Positions 34,897 through 45,152 are shown, numbered from the stretch's first letter. The stretch: DNA of 64,000 nt from Devosia equisanguinis (GCF_900631955.1 NZ_UZWD01000038.1:186001-250000), one strand, 5' to 3'. Made by a program: numbers and translations. The notes: generated from the sequence alone by a model not told the origin.

Positions 34897-35895
34897 ATGA
34901 ACAAGTTTGTTGCCTCCCTTGCCGCGGCGCTGGTTTTAAGCGCCACCCCGGTCCTGGCCCAGCCCACTGATATCCTCAATGCCTCCTATGACATTGCTCG
35001 CGAGCTGTTCGAAGCCGAGAATGCCGCTTTCGTGCCAGCCTATGCGGCGCACAGCGGCACCGAGGTCACGGTAAACCAGTCGCATGCCGGCACATCGACA
35101 CAGGCCCGCGCCATTCTCGAGGGTCTTCCTGCCGATGTCGTGACCTTCAATCAGGTCACAGATATCGACAAGCTGGTCGAAGGCGGGTTCGTCTCTGCAG
35201 ATTGGCAGACCGAATTCGCCAATAATGCATCGCCCTTCTATTCCTTCCCCTCTTTCCTGGTGCGCGCCGGCAACCCCAAGAACATCACCGACTGGGCCGA
35301 TCTCGCCCGGGACGATGTGAAGGTGATCTTCCCCAATCCCAAGACCTCGGGCAATGCGCGTTACACCTATCTCGCGGCGCGTGCCTGGGCCAACGAAGCC
35401 TTTGGCGGCGATCAGGCGAAGGTGGAAGAATATCTGACCAAGGTGTTCCTCAACGTGCCGGTGTTCGAGACTGGCGGCCGCGGCGCTACCACGGCCTTTA
35501 CGGAGCGTGAGCTCGGCGACGTGCTGATCACCTTCGAGGCCGAAACGCTGAGCGCAGTGGACCTTCTTGGAGCCGACAAGTACCAGGCCGTCACGCCGTC
35601 GGTGAGCCTGCTCGCCGAGTTCCCCGTTGCCATCGTCGACAAGGTGGTGGACGCGCGTGGCAGCCGTGATCTCGCCAAGGCCTATCTCGACTTCCTCTAC
35701 TCGACCGACGGCCAGCGCATTGCGGCGGAGCGCAACCACCGCGTCAATGATGAAGCGGTTGCGACCGAGTTCGCGGACCGTTTCCCGGCCGTACGCCTGG
35801 TCAATATCGACGAAGCGTTCGGCGGATGGGCCAAGGTTGCCGAAGAGCATTTCGCCGATGGCGGCCTGCTCGATACGGTTTTCGTGAACCAGTAA
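34897..35895 (+). CDS. sbp: Sulfate/thiosulfate ABC transporter substrate-binding protein
   Basis: A 332-residue periplasmic protein with a signal peptide ending VLAQP. NASYDIARELFE, VNQSHAGTSTQARAILEGLPADVVTFNQ and FPNPKTSGNARYTYLAA are the conserved blocks of the Sbp/CysP family that cradle the sulfate. Permease genes cysT and cysW follow. It precedes them by 110 bases containing two strong hairpins. Confidence 0.94.
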   Translation: MNKFVASLAAALVLSATPVLAQPTDILNASYDIARELFEAENAAFVPAYAAHSGTEVTVNQSHAGTSTQARAILEGLPADVVTFNQVTDIDKLVEGGFVSADWQTEFANNASPFYSFPSFLVRAGNPKNITDWADLARDDVKVIFPNPKTSGNARYTYLAARAWANEAFGGDQAKVEEYLTKVFLNVPVFETGGRGATTAFTERELGDVLITFEAETLSAVDLLGADKYQAVTPSVSLLAEFPVAIVDKVVDARGSRDLAKAYLDFLYSTDGQRIAAERNHRVNDEAVATEFADRFPAVRLVNIDEAFGGWAKVAEEHFADGGLLDTVFVNQ

Positions 35896-35913
35896 TCCCA
35901 CATCGACAGCCAT

Positions 35914-35985
35914 CCGCCTGCGTCGCCGACGCGGGCGGGTGGATTGCGATCAACAGCGGATGACACAGGCGGGCAATGCCCGCCT
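35914..35985 (+). other. Two hairpins between sbp and cysT
   Basis: First stem: CCGCC-T-GCGTC (35914-35924) with GACGC-G-GGCGG (35928-35938), 11 bp including a wobble. Second: AGGCGGGCA (35967-35975) with TGCCCGCCT (35977-35985). Such elements after the first gene of ABC operons commonly protect the abundant binding-protein mRNA or weaken readthrough. Neither has a T-run. Confidence 0.55.
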
Positions 35986-36004
35986 AACGCATAAAAGGCG
36001 GCCA

Positions 36005-36841
36005 ATGCCCAGATCCCGCAGCAAGCATCTGCTCCCCGGCTTCGGGCTGACCATGGGCGTATCGCTGTTCTACGTCACTCTCATCATCCTGCTGCCGATC
36101 ACGGCGATGCTGCTCAAGGTGGGCGGCATGGGCTGGGCTGAGTTCTGGCGGATCACCACCTCGCGCCGCGCGCTCGCGGCCTACCAGATTACCTTCTCGT
36201 CTGCCATCGTCGCGACGGTACTCAACGGCATTGTTGGCTTGCTGCTGGCCTGGGTGCTGACGCGCTACCAATTTCCAGGGCGCCGTATCCTGGACGCGTT
36301 GGTCGATCTGCCCTTTGCTCTGCCAACGGCGGTGGCTGGGCTGGTGCTGGTGACGCTGTTTGCCAATAATGGCTGGTACGGGCAGTTTCTCGAGCCCAAT
36401 GGCCTCAAGGTCAATTACACGCAACTCGGCATCATTGCTGCCATGACCTTCACGTCCATCCCTTTCGTCGTCCGCGCCGTCCAACCAGTGCTGGAAGATC
36501 TGGACGAAGGGTTGGAAGCAGCGGCGAAAACGCTGGGGGCCTCGTCGCTCCAGGTCTTCACGCGGGTGATCTGGCCCGCCATTCTTCCCGCGTTTATCGG
36601 CGGTTGCGTGCTGTCCTTTGCCCGTTCGCTTGGCGAGTTCGGCGCCGTGGTATTCATCGCCGGCAATCTGCCGGGACTGACGGAGATCGTATCGCTGCTG
36701 ATTTTCATCCGGCTAGACGAATATAACTACGAAGCTGCTGCGGCATTGGCTTTTGTGCTGCTGCTGGTCGCCTTCCTGACGCTGATCGCCACCAACGCAC
36801 TCGCTGCCTGGCAAACCCGCTATGTGGATCGGAAGGCCTGA
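36005..36841 (+). CDS. cysT: Sulfate ABC transporter permease CysT
   Basis: A 278-residue inner-membrane subunit with six helices, beginning LLPGFGLTMGVSLFYVTLIILLPITAM. The EAA loop reads EAAAKTLGASSLQVFTRVIWPAILPAF, the docking site for the ATPase. ATG 36005 follows AAAGGCGG. Its last base is the first of cysW (ATGA-type overlap). Confidence 0.95.
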   Translation: MPRSRSKHLLPGFGLTMGVSLFYVTLIILLPITAMLLKVGGMGWAEFWRITTSRRALAAYQITFSSAIVATVLNGIVGLLLAWVLTRYQFPGRRILDALVDLPFALPTAVAGLVLVTLFANNGWYGQFLEPNGLKVNYTQLGIIAAMTFTSIPFVVRAVQPVLEDLDEGLEAAAKTLGASSLQVFTRVIWPAILPAFIGGCVLSFARSLGEFGAVVFIAGNLPGLTEIVSLLIFIRLDEYNYEAAAALAFVLLLVAFLTLIATNALAAWQTRYVDRKA

Positions 36842-37650
36842 TGCACCACCCTGCCCGCTCGCTCGCAGAAATCACCCTTATAGGCATCGCCTTCTTGCTG
36901 GCCGGACTGGTTTTGGTGGTGCCCTTGGTGCTGATATTCTCCTTCGCCCTGCGCGAAGGCATCGGCGTCTACCTGGCAAATATCGTCCAACCGCACACGC
37001 TGCACGCCATTGGCCTGACCGTGGTGACCGCGCTGATCGTGGTGCCGACCAATATCGTGATAGGAACTTGCCTGGCCTGGCTGGTGACGCGGTTCCGTTT
37101 TCGTGGACGGCAATTGCTGATCAGCATCATTGAGTTGCCCGCCGCCATGAGCCCAATCGTCGCTGGCGTGGTCTACCTCTTTCTTTATGGTGGCCAGGGC
37201 CTGCTTGGCCCCACACTGCAGGCGGTCGGCATCCAGATCATGTTCACGCCGCTCGCCATTGTCCTGGTCAGTCTTTTCGTCACTGCCCCATTCGTCGCGC
37301 GCGAGCTCATTCCGCTGATGAGCCAGCAGGGCACCGAGGATGAGGAAGCGGCGCTTTCGCTGGGTGCCAATGGCTGGCAGATGTTCTTTCACGTGACATT
37401 GCCGAATATCCGCTGGGCACTGGTCTATGGCGCCGTTCTCACTAATGCACGCGCCATGGGCGAGTTCGGCGCCGTGTCGGTGGTGTCGGGTGCCATTCGT
37501 GGGCAAACCAACACGCTACCGCTGCAGATCAACCTTCTCTTCAACGACTTCAATATTACCGGCGCTTTCGCGGCGGCCTCGACGCTCGCACTCATTGCCG
37601 TACTGACGTTGATCGCCAAATCGCTGCTGGAAGCATGGGAGCATCGTTGA
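36841..37650 (+). CDS. cysW: Sulfate ABC transporter permease CysW
   Basis: The 269-residue partner of CysT, with six helices and the EAA loop EAALSLGANGWQMFFHVTLPNIRWAL. The end GAIRGQTNTLPLQINLLFNDFNITGAFAAAS is typical of CysW. No ATPase gene (cysA) follows; the next gene lies on the opposite strand and its stop is 5 bases away. The ATPase must be encoded elsewhere or shared. Confidence 0.95.
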   Translation: MHHPARSLAEITLIGIAFLLAGLVLVVPLVLIFSFALREGIGVYLANIVQPHTLHAIGLTVVTALIVVPTNIVIGTCLAWLVTRFRFRGRQLLISIIELPAAMSPIVAGVVYLFLYGGQGLLGPTLQAVGIQIMFTPLAIVLVSLFVTAPFVARELIPLMSQQGTEDEEAALSLGANGWQMFFHVTLPNIRWALVYGAVLTNARAMGEFGAVSVVSGAIRGQTNTLPLQINLLFNDFNITGAFAAASTLALIAVLTLIAKSLLEAWEHR

Positions 37651-37654
37651 GGCG

Positions 37655-38281
37655 CTAAAACAGTGCGTCAAAGGCCACGAAACTAAGATTGATGGCGCCG
37701 AGGATGAGAAGCACCTCGATGACCAAGCCGATGCAGGCGATTAAAACACCCGCAATGGCGCCGACACCGTCGCGATTGAGCACGGAAAAGGCAAGAACGC
37801 AGAGCCCGACATTGGGAATGGCATTGATGAAGGGAATGGGAATAGTCATCGCCACACTCACCACCATGGTGAAGATACCATAGGGCACAGTCGCCGCCGC
37901 ACCGGTCATCGAACGTAGGCGCGGTTTGGAAAAGCGTGCAACGAAACGCGTCACCTTGGCCACCTGCTCGCTGCCTTTCAACAAGGCGTTGAGCGGCAGT
38001 TTTCGGCGACCGATGATGCCAGGCAATCGGATGGGGCGACCCAGCACCATGGCCAGAGCAACCGCAAATGTTGTCCAGGCAATAGTGCCGCCGAAGCCTG
38101 GGGGGCCCGGGATCATGTTGAGCAGGGTCAACATCAGGATCAATACCCTGTGGGCCTGTGGCCCCATGGCTTCAATCAGCCGCGCAATGGTCAGCTTGGA
38201 GGCATCACCCTCAGCTTCGCGCCGCAGCACGGCGACGATGCGGTTGGTGTAACGAGTAACCGGACGCGGCCTGGGCGTCAC
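37655..38281 (-). CDS. exoD: Exopolysaccharide synthesis protein ExoD
   Basis: A 208-residue membrane protein of the ExoD family ([24 protein letters not shown] is the signature), with four or five helices. In Sinorhizobium ExoD affects exopolysaccharide production and alkali tolerance; its biochemical role is unknown. Its ATG overlaps the queA stop by four bases on the same strand, so it is co-translated with queA. Confidence 0.9.
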   Translation of the reverse strand: MTPRPRPVTRYTNRIVAVLRREAEGDASKLTIARLIEAMGPQAHRVLILMLTLLNMIPGPPGFGGTIAWTTFAVALAMVLGRPIRLPGIIGRRKLPLNALLKGSEQVAKVTRFVARFSKPRLRSMTGAAATVPYGIFTMVVSVAMTIPIPFINAIPNVGLCVLAFSVLNRDGVGAIAGVLIACIGLVIEVLLILGAINLSFVAFDALF

Positions 38282-39360
38282 GCGCGGTCCCTGGGGTGTG
38301 GCGCGCGATGCAGCAGCGACGAGTCACCGTAGGAATAGAAGCGATAACCATCAGCGATGGCGTGGCCATAGGCCGCCTTCATGGTGTCGAAGCCGGCAAA
38401 GGCACTGACCAGCATAAACAGTGTGGATTTGGGCAGATGGAAATTGGTCATCAGCAGATCCACGGTCCGGAAGCGGAAGCCGGGCGTGATGAAGATGTCG
38501 GTATCCCCGACAAAAGGCATTAGCTCGCCGGTAGCCAGCGATGCTGTTTCCAGAAGACGCAGGCTGGTCGTGCCGACGGCCACCACGCGCCCACCGGCGT
38601 CGCGTCGTGCCTTGATGCGCTCGACCGTGGCCTGATCGATCTCGCCCCATTCGGAATGCATGACATGGTCGTCGGTGTCGTCGACCTTCATCGGCAAGAA
38701 GGTGCCAGCACCGACATGCAGCGTCACCCGTTCCATGGCCACATCCATCTCGGCCAGCTGTTGCAACAGGCTTTCGGTGAAATGAAGGCCCGCGGTCGGA
38801 GCGGCGACAGCGCCATCCTCGGCCGCGTATACGGTCTGGTAATCGACCTTGTCGCGCTCCTCGACGCCACGCTTGGCGCCGATATAGGGCGGCAACGGCA
38901 TGGCGCCGTGCGACTTGATGGCCTCATCGAGGGCCGCGCCGCCGAGTTCAAACTCCAGCGTCACTTCCCCTGATTCACCACGCCCACTGACACGGGCCAG
39001 GAGGGCGTCGGCAGCGCCGCCATTGCCGAGCTCGAGTTCGTCCAAAAGCGCCAGTTTCTTGGCCGGACGGGCGAAAGCGCGCCAGGTATGGGCGTCGACC
39101 CGCTTGTGCAGGTTGAACGACACCCCTGCCCGGTTCTCGCCGCGAATTCGCGTTCCCTTTAGCTCGGCGGGCAGCACCCGTGTATCGTTCACCACGAGCA
39201 CGTCGCCGGGACGCAGCAATTGCTTGAGGTCGGGAATGTGCCGGTCGAGCAACGGCTTGCCCTCCTCGACCACCAGGAGCCTGGCGCTGTCGCGCGGCTC
39301 GGCGGGATGAAGGGCGATGAGGTTTTCGGGCAGGTCGAAGTCGAAATCAGAAACGCGCAT
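38278..39360 (-). CDS. queA: S-adenosylmethionine:tRNA ribosyltransferase-isomerase QueA
   Basis: A 360-residue enzyme that moves the ribosyl group of S-adenosylmethionine to preQ1-tRNA to form epoxyqueuosine. Start [29 protein letters not shown], then [24 protein letters not shown] and the C-terminal [24 protein letters not shown] are all diagnostic. In related genomes tgt usually follows queA; here exoD does. The gene sits at the end of the coaD-cyclophilin block. Confidence 0.97.
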   Translation of the reverse strand: MRVSDFDFDLPENLIALHPAEPRDSARLLVVEEGKPLLDRHIPDLKQLLRPGDVLVVNDTRVLPAELKGTRIRGENRAGVSFNLHKRVDAHTWRAFARPAKKLALLDELELGNGGAADALLARVSGRGESGEVTLEFELGGAALDEAIKSHGAMPLPPYIGAKRGVEERDKVDYQTVYAAEDGAVAAPTAGLHFTESLLQQLAEMDVAMERVTLHVGAGTFLPMKVDDTDDHVMHSEWGEIDQATVERIKARRDAGGRVVAVGTTSLRLLETASLATGELMPFVGDTDIFITPGFRFRTVDLLMTNFHLPKSTLFMLVSAFAGFDTMKAAYGHAIADGYRFYSYGDSSLLHRAPHPRDRA

Positions 39361-39428
39361 ATCGGCTCGTTAGCATTTGTGCTGCGCAGCGGGAACGGGT
39401 CTGGGGCAGCAAAGTTGCCGTAATGCGG

Positions 39429-39878
39429 CTAAAGCACACGGATCATGACCGCGCCAACGACCAGAAGCACAGCCCCCGCCAACCGCCCCATGCTGATTTC
39501 GCGCACGGCCATGCCCATGAAGCCGATCTTGTCGAGAAACAGGCCCCCCACCAACTGTCCCGCGACCGATAGAGCCATGACAGCTGCCGCGCCGATCATC
39601 GGCGTCAGTGTGATGTTGGAGAACACGTAAAATGCCCCCAGCAAGCCGCCGGCGACGAAGGTCCAGGGCTGGGGAGCACCAAAATTGATGGCAACGCCAC
39701 TCAGATGGCTGAAAATGAAGGCCAGAGCCCAAAGCACGATGCCACCAGCCAAGAACGATACTGCGGCCGCCGCAACCGGCACCTCGAGCGCCCGCCCGAG
39801 ACTGGCATTGATCGGCGCCTGAACGGCAATGCACATGCCGGCGATGACGCCCATCAGCGCCCAAAGAATAGCATCCAT
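39429..39878 (-). CDS. YdcZ/DUF606-type DMT family transporter
   Basis: A 149-residue half-size transporter with five predicted helices. MGVIAGMCIAVQAPINASLGRALEVPVAAAAVSFLAGGIVLW is the YdcZ pattern, and the C-terminal half repeats LAGAVLLVVGAVMIRVL. Family function is mostly unknown. The ATG is placed at MDAILWAL because the preceding codons are polar and atypical. It lies between ppiB and queA in the same direction. Confidence 0.88.
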   Translation of the reverse strand: MDAILWALMGVIAGMCIAVQAPINASLGRALEVPVAAAAVSFLAGGIVLWALAFIFSHLSGVAINFGAPQPWTFVAGGLLGAFYVFSNITLTPMIGAAAVMALSVAGQLVGGLFLDKIGFMGMAVREISMGRLAGAVLLVVGAVMIRVL

Positions 39879-40051
39879 TTTCAAAGTCGATCTCTTTCCG
39901 ACGATGGCCACGGAATCAGTGGCCATAGCCCCATGCTCACTCGATTGGCAGGTCATCGTCCAGAGAGTGGCAGCAAGACTCAGCGCTCCGGCCGCGTCTT
40001 TCGATCGGCAGGCCAGAAAGCAGACTGGCGGCCGAAGCCGCCAGTACCAGT

Positions 40052-40564
40052 TTATTCAGCGATGTCAGCTGCGACTTTGACGGAGACCATCTTGTCCGGG
40101 TTGATCACCGGCTCGCCGCGCTTGATCTGGTCGACATTTTCCATGCCCTCGATCACCTGCCCCCACACCGTGTACTGGCGGTTGAGAAAGGGCGCATCGG
40201 CGAAGCAGATGAAGAACTGAGAATTGGCGCTGTTCGGGTCCTGGGCACGGGCCATGGACGCGGTGCCACGCAGATGCGGCTCGGCGCTGAATTCCTGCTT
40301 GATGTTCGGATATTGCGAACCGCCGGTGCCGGCGCGCGAGGGATTGAACTCCGGCAGATTGGTATTGCCAAACTTCACGTCGCCGGTCTGGGCCATGAAG
40401 CCGTCAATGACGCGATGGAACACCACGCCGTCATAGGCGCCTTCACGCGCGAGCTTCTTGATGTGCTCGACATGGCCGGGAGCCACGTCGGGACGCATGG
40501 CGATGACGACCTTGCCCTTGGTGGTTTCGATAACGAGGGTGTTTTCGGGATCGGCATAAGCCAT
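40052..40564 (-). CDS. ppiB: Cytoplasmic peptidyl-prolyl cis-trans isomerase (cyclophilin)
   Basis: A 170-residue cyclophilin without signal peptide. The catalytic Arg and Phe are in VVFHRVIDGFMAQTGD, and SQFFICFADAPFLNRQYTVWGQVIEGM supplies the rest of the pocket. It is the second of two cyclophilin genes in tandem; the upstream one is exported. Both lie in the coaD transcript. Confidence 0.95.
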   Translation of the reverse strand: MAYADPENTLVIETTKGKVVIAMRPDVAPGHVEHIKKLAREGAYDGVVFHRVIDGFMAQTGDVKFGNTNLPEFNPSRAGTGGSQYPNIKQEFSAEPHLRGTASMARAQDPNSANSQFFICFADAPFLNRQYTVWGQVIEGMENVDQIKRGEPVINPDKMVSVKVAADIAE

Positions 40565-40688
40565 GGCATGTCTCTTTCGGTTCAGAGGAACGGTGGCCCG
40601 GATTTAGGGGCAATAAACGCCAAGCGCAAGGCAAAGCCTTGCGCTTGATGGGGGCAGCGCGATCGGCGCGCCCCATATGCCATTCGAA

Positions 40689-41276
40689 TTACTTGTATTC
40701 GATCTTTGCGGTGATGATCTTGTCGGGATTGGCCACGGCGCCATTCTGGGACTGCGGGCCCTTCTCCAAAGCGTCCACGGCCTCCATGCCCGAGACGACC
40801 TTGCCGAACACCGTGTACTGGCCATCGAGGAAGCTGGCATCGGCGGTGGTGATGAAGAACTGCGAGTTGAACGAATTCGGATTCTGCGAGCGGGCGGCGC
40901 CGACAACACCGCGCTGGAAGCTTTCGGAATTGAACTCGGCCTCGACGTCGGGAAGATCGGAACCACCCGTACCGGCCATGGCGAGGTTGTAATTCGGGCT
41001 ATCAGCCTTGCCGTTCTGGACGTCGCCGGTCTGGGCCATGAAGCCGTCGATCACGCGATGAAAGACCACGCCATCATAGGCGCCCTGCTCGGTGAGGGTG
41101 ACGATACGCTCGACATGCTTGGGAGCAATGGCAGGCAACAGCTCGATATCGACCACGCCGTCGTCCAGCGTCAGAATCAGATGGGGCGTGCCGGTCTGGG
41201 CGAAAACCGGATTGGCGGCGACGAGCGTCGCGCCAAGGGCGAGTGCGGCAAAGGTGCGGCGGGTCAGCTTGATCAT
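40689..41276 (-). CDS. Exported peptidyl-prolyl cis-trans isomerase (cyclophilin)
   Basis: A 195-residue cyclophilin with a signal peptide (FAALALGATLVAANPVFAQ), so it folds proteins in the periplasm. The active site VVFHRVIDGFMAQTGDVQNG is the same as in the cytoplasmic copy 124 bases downstream. Its ATG overlaps the coaD stop by four bases, indicating translational coupling. Confidence 0.94.
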   Translation of the reverse strand: MIKLTRRTFAALALGATLVAANPVFAQTGTPHLILTLDDGVVDIELLPAIAPKHVERIVTLTEQGAYDGVVFHRVIDGFMAQTGDVQNGKADSPNYNLAMAGTGGSDLPDVEAEFNSESFQRGVVGAARSQNPNSFNSQFFITTADASFLDGQYTVFGKVVSGMEAVDALEKGPQSQNGAVANPDKIITAKIEYK

Positions 41277-41767
41277 TTGGACTGCAGAGCCTTTAGGACG
41301 ATTTGCGGGACGAAGGCGGAAATATCCCCGCCCATTTCGGCGATCTGGCGCACCAATGTGGCCGAGATATGCCGCACCGGCGGGCTGGAGGGCAAAAACA
41401 CGGTTTGCAGGTCGGGCGCCATCTGCGCGTTCATTCCGACCATCTGCATCTCATAATTGTAGTCGGTCGTGTCGCGCAGGCCGCGAATGATCAGCTTGGC
41501 CCCGTTATCGCGGGCCGCATTGACCATCAGTCCCGAGAAATCGACGATACGAAATTCGGTGTTGGTGCGCTTGCCAATGGCCGGGAGCACCTGTTCGAGA
41601 ATGGCGACGCGGTCCTGATGGGTAAAGAGCGGGTTTTTCTTGGTGGCGCTGACGCCGACAGCAACGACAAGCGTATCCACCAACTTGCAGGCACGCTCGA
41701 TGACATCGAGATGGCCGTTGGTGAGAGGGTCGAAAGACCCCGGATAAAACCCGACCAGACTGCTCAT
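41273..41767 (-). CDS. coaD: Phosphopantetheine adenylyltransferase CoaD
   Basis: A 164-residue nucleotidyltransferase that adenylates 4'-phosphopantetheine, the fourth step of coenzyme A synthesis. The signature YPGSFDPLTNGHLDVIERA and the later RGLRDTTDYNYEMQM, FLPSSPPVRHISATLVRQIA are complete. ATG 41767 follows GGGGGAAGAGC; seven further upstream codons were dropped. Translationally coupled to the exported cyclophilin, an arrangement conserved in Rhizobiales. Confidence 0.97.
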   Translation of the reverse strand: MSSLVGFYPGSFDPLTNGHLDVIERACKLVDTLVVAVGVSATKKNPLFTHQDRVAILEQVLPAIGKRTNTEFRIVDFSGLMVNAARDNGAKLIIRGLRDTTDYNYEMQMVGMNAQMAPDLQTVFLPSSPPVRHISATLVRQIAEMGGDISAFVPQIVLKALQSK

Positions 41768-41836
41768 GCTCTTCCCCCTTTTCTGCACAAACTTCTGTCA
41801 CGGGGTTCCGCGATTTGGCAAGCTGATGGAGCCGGA

Positions 41837-42337
41837 TTACCGTTCGGCGGCACCATCATGGCATGGGGTCAACAGGCGCATGAACACATCTTGATGGTCC
41901 TTGTCGATGTCACTGTCGATCATGGTCCAGCCACGCTGCAGGTAGTAGGCCCGCATCTTGGGCTTGGCTGAAAGGTAGACGCGCTCGAAGCCCTGCGCTG
42001 ACAGGCGTTGGCTTACGGCATGCATCAGTGCTTCCCCCAAGCCCTCGCCGCGCGCCTCGGGTTCAACCCAGAGCGCAGCAAGGCACGGCCCCCAATCAGG
42101 CCGCGCACCAATGTCATCCATGATGCTGGTCACCGTGCCGAGGAACTGGCGCTGGCGGACTGCCACCAGCGTAAACGGATGGTCGGCCGCCTTGATCACA
42201 TCCTCCAACGCCGTCACGACGTCGGCCAACGTGTAGCCATCTGCCTCCCACCAGGTCTGCCAGATACGGTTTGCGACCAAAGCCAGACACTCTGGCGCCT
42301 GCCGGAGGTCAACGATCTCGACGTCTGAATGAGACAA
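41837..42337 (-). CDS. GNAT family N-acetyltransferase
   Basis: About 166 residues. The acetyl-CoA site is LAALWVEPEARGEGLGEALMHAVSQRL, with ERVYLSAKPKMRAYYLQRGWTMID as the C-terminal strand-helix. The substrate is unknown. No ATG is available; TTG 42337 (behind GAGAGA, 10 bases) gives the standard length, and upstream codons reach into the gyrA terminator. It lies between gyrA and coaD on the same strand. Confidence 0.88.
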   Translation of the reverse strand: MSHSDVEIVDLRQAPECLALVANRIWQTWWEADGYTLADVVTALEDVIKAADHPFTLVAVRQRQFLGTVTSIMDDIGARPDWGPCLAALWVEPEARGEGLGEALMHAVSQRLSAQGFERVYLSAKPKMRAYYLQRGWTMIDSDIDKDHQDVFMRLLTPCHDGAAER

Positions 42338-42375
42338 GGAATTTGGTCTCTCAAATATACGTGGCCGCTTAACGA

Positions 42376-42397
42376 AAGGGGCGCCGAAGCGCCCCTT
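42376..42397 (-). terminator. Intrinsic terminator of gyrA
   Basis: On the minus strand AAGGGGCGC, tetraloop TTCG and GCGCCCCTT form a 9-bp stem followed by TCGTT, five bases after the gyrA stop. It separates gyrA from the acetyltransferase gene. Confidence 0.8.
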
Positions 42398-42401
42398 GAT
42401 C

Positions 42402-45152
42402 TTACTCTGCGACAGGTTCGGCGGGCGGAGCGTCACCGCCCTCGTCCTCGTCGTTTTCCGGCTCGCTGATCCGCTCGACCGAGACGACCTTTTCGTCTTC
42501 GGCGGTATCGAACACGATCACGCCCTGCGAACCGCGGCTAACGATGCGGATCGGCTTATCGCCGCCAACCGGCAAGCGAATGGTCTGGCCGCCGTCGCTG
42601 ATCAGCATGATCTGGTCTTCATCTTCCACCGGGAAGGACGCGACGAGATTACCGTTGCGCTTGTTGACCGCCATGGCCACGATGCCCTTACCGCCGCGCC
42701 CGGTGATCCGGTATTCGTGGCTGGAGGTGCGCTTTCCGTAGCCGTTCTCGGAAATGGTCAGGATGAACTGCTCGAGCGCACCCATTTCGGCATAGCGCTC
42801 CTGCGGCAGGTCGCCAGCGACCACGTCGCCCTCGTCCGAACCCGCAGCGTCCTCGATCTCACCGCGCATAGCACGGCTCATTTTGAGATAAGCGGCGCGT
42901 TCTTCCGCAGAGGCGTCCGAGTGGTTGATCACAGCCATGGAAATGACCTTATCGCCATCTGCAAGCTGAATGCCGCGCACGCCCATGGAGTCACGTCCCT
43001 TAAACAGGCGGACATCATCGACGCGGAAGCGGATGGCCTGACCATGCGCCGTCGTCAGCAGCAGGTCGTTATTGATGGTGCAGGTGTCGACGCCGACGAT
43101 CTCGTCGCCCTCGTCGAGTTTCATGGCAATCTTGCCGTTCTGGCGCACCTCGACAAAGTCGGCCAGCGAGTTGCGGCGGACGGTGCCGCGGGTCGTCGCG
43201 AACATGATGTCGAGATTGCCCCAGGAGGTCTCGTCCTCGGGCAATGGCATGATCGAGGTGATGCGCTCGCCCTGCTCCAGCGGCAGGATGTTGATCAGCG
43301 CCTTGCCACGCGCATTGGCGGCGGAAAGCGGCAGGCGCCAGACCTTGAGCTTGTAGGCAATGCCACGGCTGGTGAAGAACAGCACCGGCGTGTGGGTATT
43401 GGCCACGAAGAGACGCGAAACGAAATCTTCCTCGCGCGTGGCCATGCCGGAGCGGCCCTTACCGCCACGGTTCTGCGCCCGGTAGGCAGACAGCGGAACG
43501 CGCTTGATGTAGCCGCCATGGCTGACGGTCACCACCATGTCTTCGCGGGCAATGAGGTCTTCGTCCTCGAAATCGGCCGCATGATCGGAGATTTCGGTCC
43601 GACGGGCAGTGGCGAACTGGTCGCGGATTTCTTCCAGTTCCGTGCGGATGATGTCGCGCACGCGATCGCGCGACCGCAGAATATCGAGATAGTCCTCGAT
43701 CTCTGCCCCTAGTCCATTGAGTTCATCGCCGATTTCATCGCGACCAAGGGCCGTGAGGCGTGCCAGACGCAGCTCGAGAATGGCGCGCGCCTGCTCTTCG
43801 GAGAGATTGAACGTGCCGTCCTCGTTGATGCGATGGCGCGGATCGTCGATCAGCGCGATCAGCGGCGCCACGTCGGCGGCCGGCCAGCGGCGCGTCATCA
43901 ACTGCTCGCGGGCGGTAGCCGGGTCCGGTGCAGTGCGAATGAGTGCGATGACTTCATCGATATTTGCAACCGCCACGGCCAAGCCGACCAAGACGTGGGC
44001 GCGGTCGCGGGCCTTGTTGAGCAGGAAGCGGGCGCGACGGGTAACGACTTCCTCACGGAACTCGATGAAGGCATCGAGAATCTGCTTGAGGTTCATCAGC
44101 TCCGGCTTGCCGCCGTTGAGCGCGACGAAATTGCAGCCGAAGGAGCTTTGCAGCGGCGTGAAGCGATAGAGCTGGTTCAGCACCACATCGGGGAGCGCAT
44201 CACGCTTTACCTCGATAACGACGCGCATGCCTTCACGACTGGATTCGTCGCGCAGGTCGGCAATGCCTTCGATACGCTTTTCGCGCACCAGCTCGGCAAT
44301 CTTTTCAACCATCGCCGCCTTGTTCACCTGATAGGGAATCTCGGTGATGACGATGGCTTCGCGTTCCTTGCGCACTTCCTCGATGCTCGAGCGGCCGCGC
44401 ACGATGATCGACCCCCGGCCGGTCTCGTATGCCTGGCGAATGCCGGCACGACCGAGGATGATGCCACCGGTCGGGAAATCCGGGCCCGGAAGGTGCTCCA
44501 GCAGTTCTTCGGTGGTGATGGCCGGGTTTTCAAGCGTGGCCAAGGCGGCGTTGATGGTTTCGCCGAGATTGTGCGTCGGGATATTGGTGGCCATGCCCAC
44601 TGCAATGCCGCCACCGCCATTGACCAGCATATTGGGGAAGCGCGCCGGCAGAACCGTCGGCTCATGCTCGGACCCGTCATAGTTGGGCCGGAAGTCCACC
44701 GTGTCCTTGTCGAGGTCATCGAGCATGGAATTGGTGATGCGCTGCATGCGCACTTCGGTATAACGCATGGCGGCCGGCATATCGCCGTCCACCGAACCGA
44801 AATTGCCCTGCCCTTCCACCAGCATCTCGCCCATGGAGAATTCCTGGGCCATACGCACCAGCGCCATATAGACGGCGCTGTCGCCATGCGGGTGGTATTT
44901 ACCGATAACGTCACCGACAACGCGGGCCGATTTACGGAACGGCTTGTTGTACTCGTAGCCGTTCTCGCTCATCGAGAACAGGATGCGCCGGTGCACCGGC
45001 TTCAACCCATCACGCACATCCGGCAGAGCACGGCTCACGATCACGCTCATGGCGTAATCGAGGTAGCTCTTGCGCATCTCGTCGGTGATGTAAATGGGTG
45101 CGATGTCGGAGGACGGCGCGGCGCCGCTCACATCTTCAGGCGTATCTGTCAC
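42402..45152 (-). CDS. gyrA: DNA gyrase subunit A
   Basis: The 916-residue breakage-reunion subunit. The catalytic tyrosine is Tyr131 ([10 protein letters not shown]). The GyrA box is QNRGGKGR in the wrapping domain, and the C-terminal end is acidic. In the quinolone-resistance region the sequence is [17 protein letters not shown]: the Ser equivalent of E. coli Ser83 is kept (Ser92), but the place of Asp87 is Met96. The region near 260-330 ([18 protein letters not shown]) and the seven-bladed C-terminal repeats are intact. Confidence 0.98.
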   Translation of the reverse strand: MTDTPEDVSGAAPSSDIAPIYITDEMRKSYLDYAMSVIVSRALPDVRDGLKPVHRRILFSMSENGYEYNKPFRKSARVVGDVIGKYHPHGDSAVYMALVRMAQEFSMGEMLVEGQGNFGSVDGDMPAAMRYTEVRMQRITNSMLDDLDKDTVDFRPNYDGSEHEPTVLPARFPNMLVNGGGGIAVGMATNIPTHNLGETINAALATLENPAITTEELLEHLPGPDFPTGGIILGRAGIRQAYETGRGSIIVRGRSSIEEVRKEREAIVITEIPYQVNKAAMVEKIAELVREKRIEGIADLRDESSREGMRVVIEVKRDALPDVVLNQLYRFTPLQSSFGCNFVALNGGKPELMNLKQILDAFIEFREEVVTRRARFLLNKARDRAHVLVGLAVAVANIDEVIALIRTAPDPATAREQLMTRRWPAADVAPLIALIDDPRHRINEDGTFNLSEEQARAILELRLARLTALGRDEIGDELNGLGAEIEDYLDILRSRDRVRDIIRTELEEIRDQFATARRTEISDHAADFEDEDLIAREDMVVTVSHGGYIKRVPLSAYRAQNRGGKGRSGMATREEDFVSRLFVANTHTPVLFFTSRGIAYKLKVWRLPLSAANARGKALINILPLEQGERITSIMPLPEDETSWGNLDIMFATTRGTVRRNSLADFVEVRQNGKIAMKLDEGDEIVGVDTCTINNDLLLTTAHGQAIRFRVDDVRLFKGRDSMGVRGIQLADGDKVISMAVINHSDASAEERAAYLKMSRAMRGEIEDAAGSDEGDVVAGDLPQERYAEMGALEQFILTISENGYGKRTSSHEYRITGRGGKGIVAMAVNKRNGNLVASFPVEDEDQIMLISDGGQTIRLPVGGDKPIRIVSRGSQGVIVFDTAEDEKVVSVERISEPENDEDEGGDAPPAEPVAE

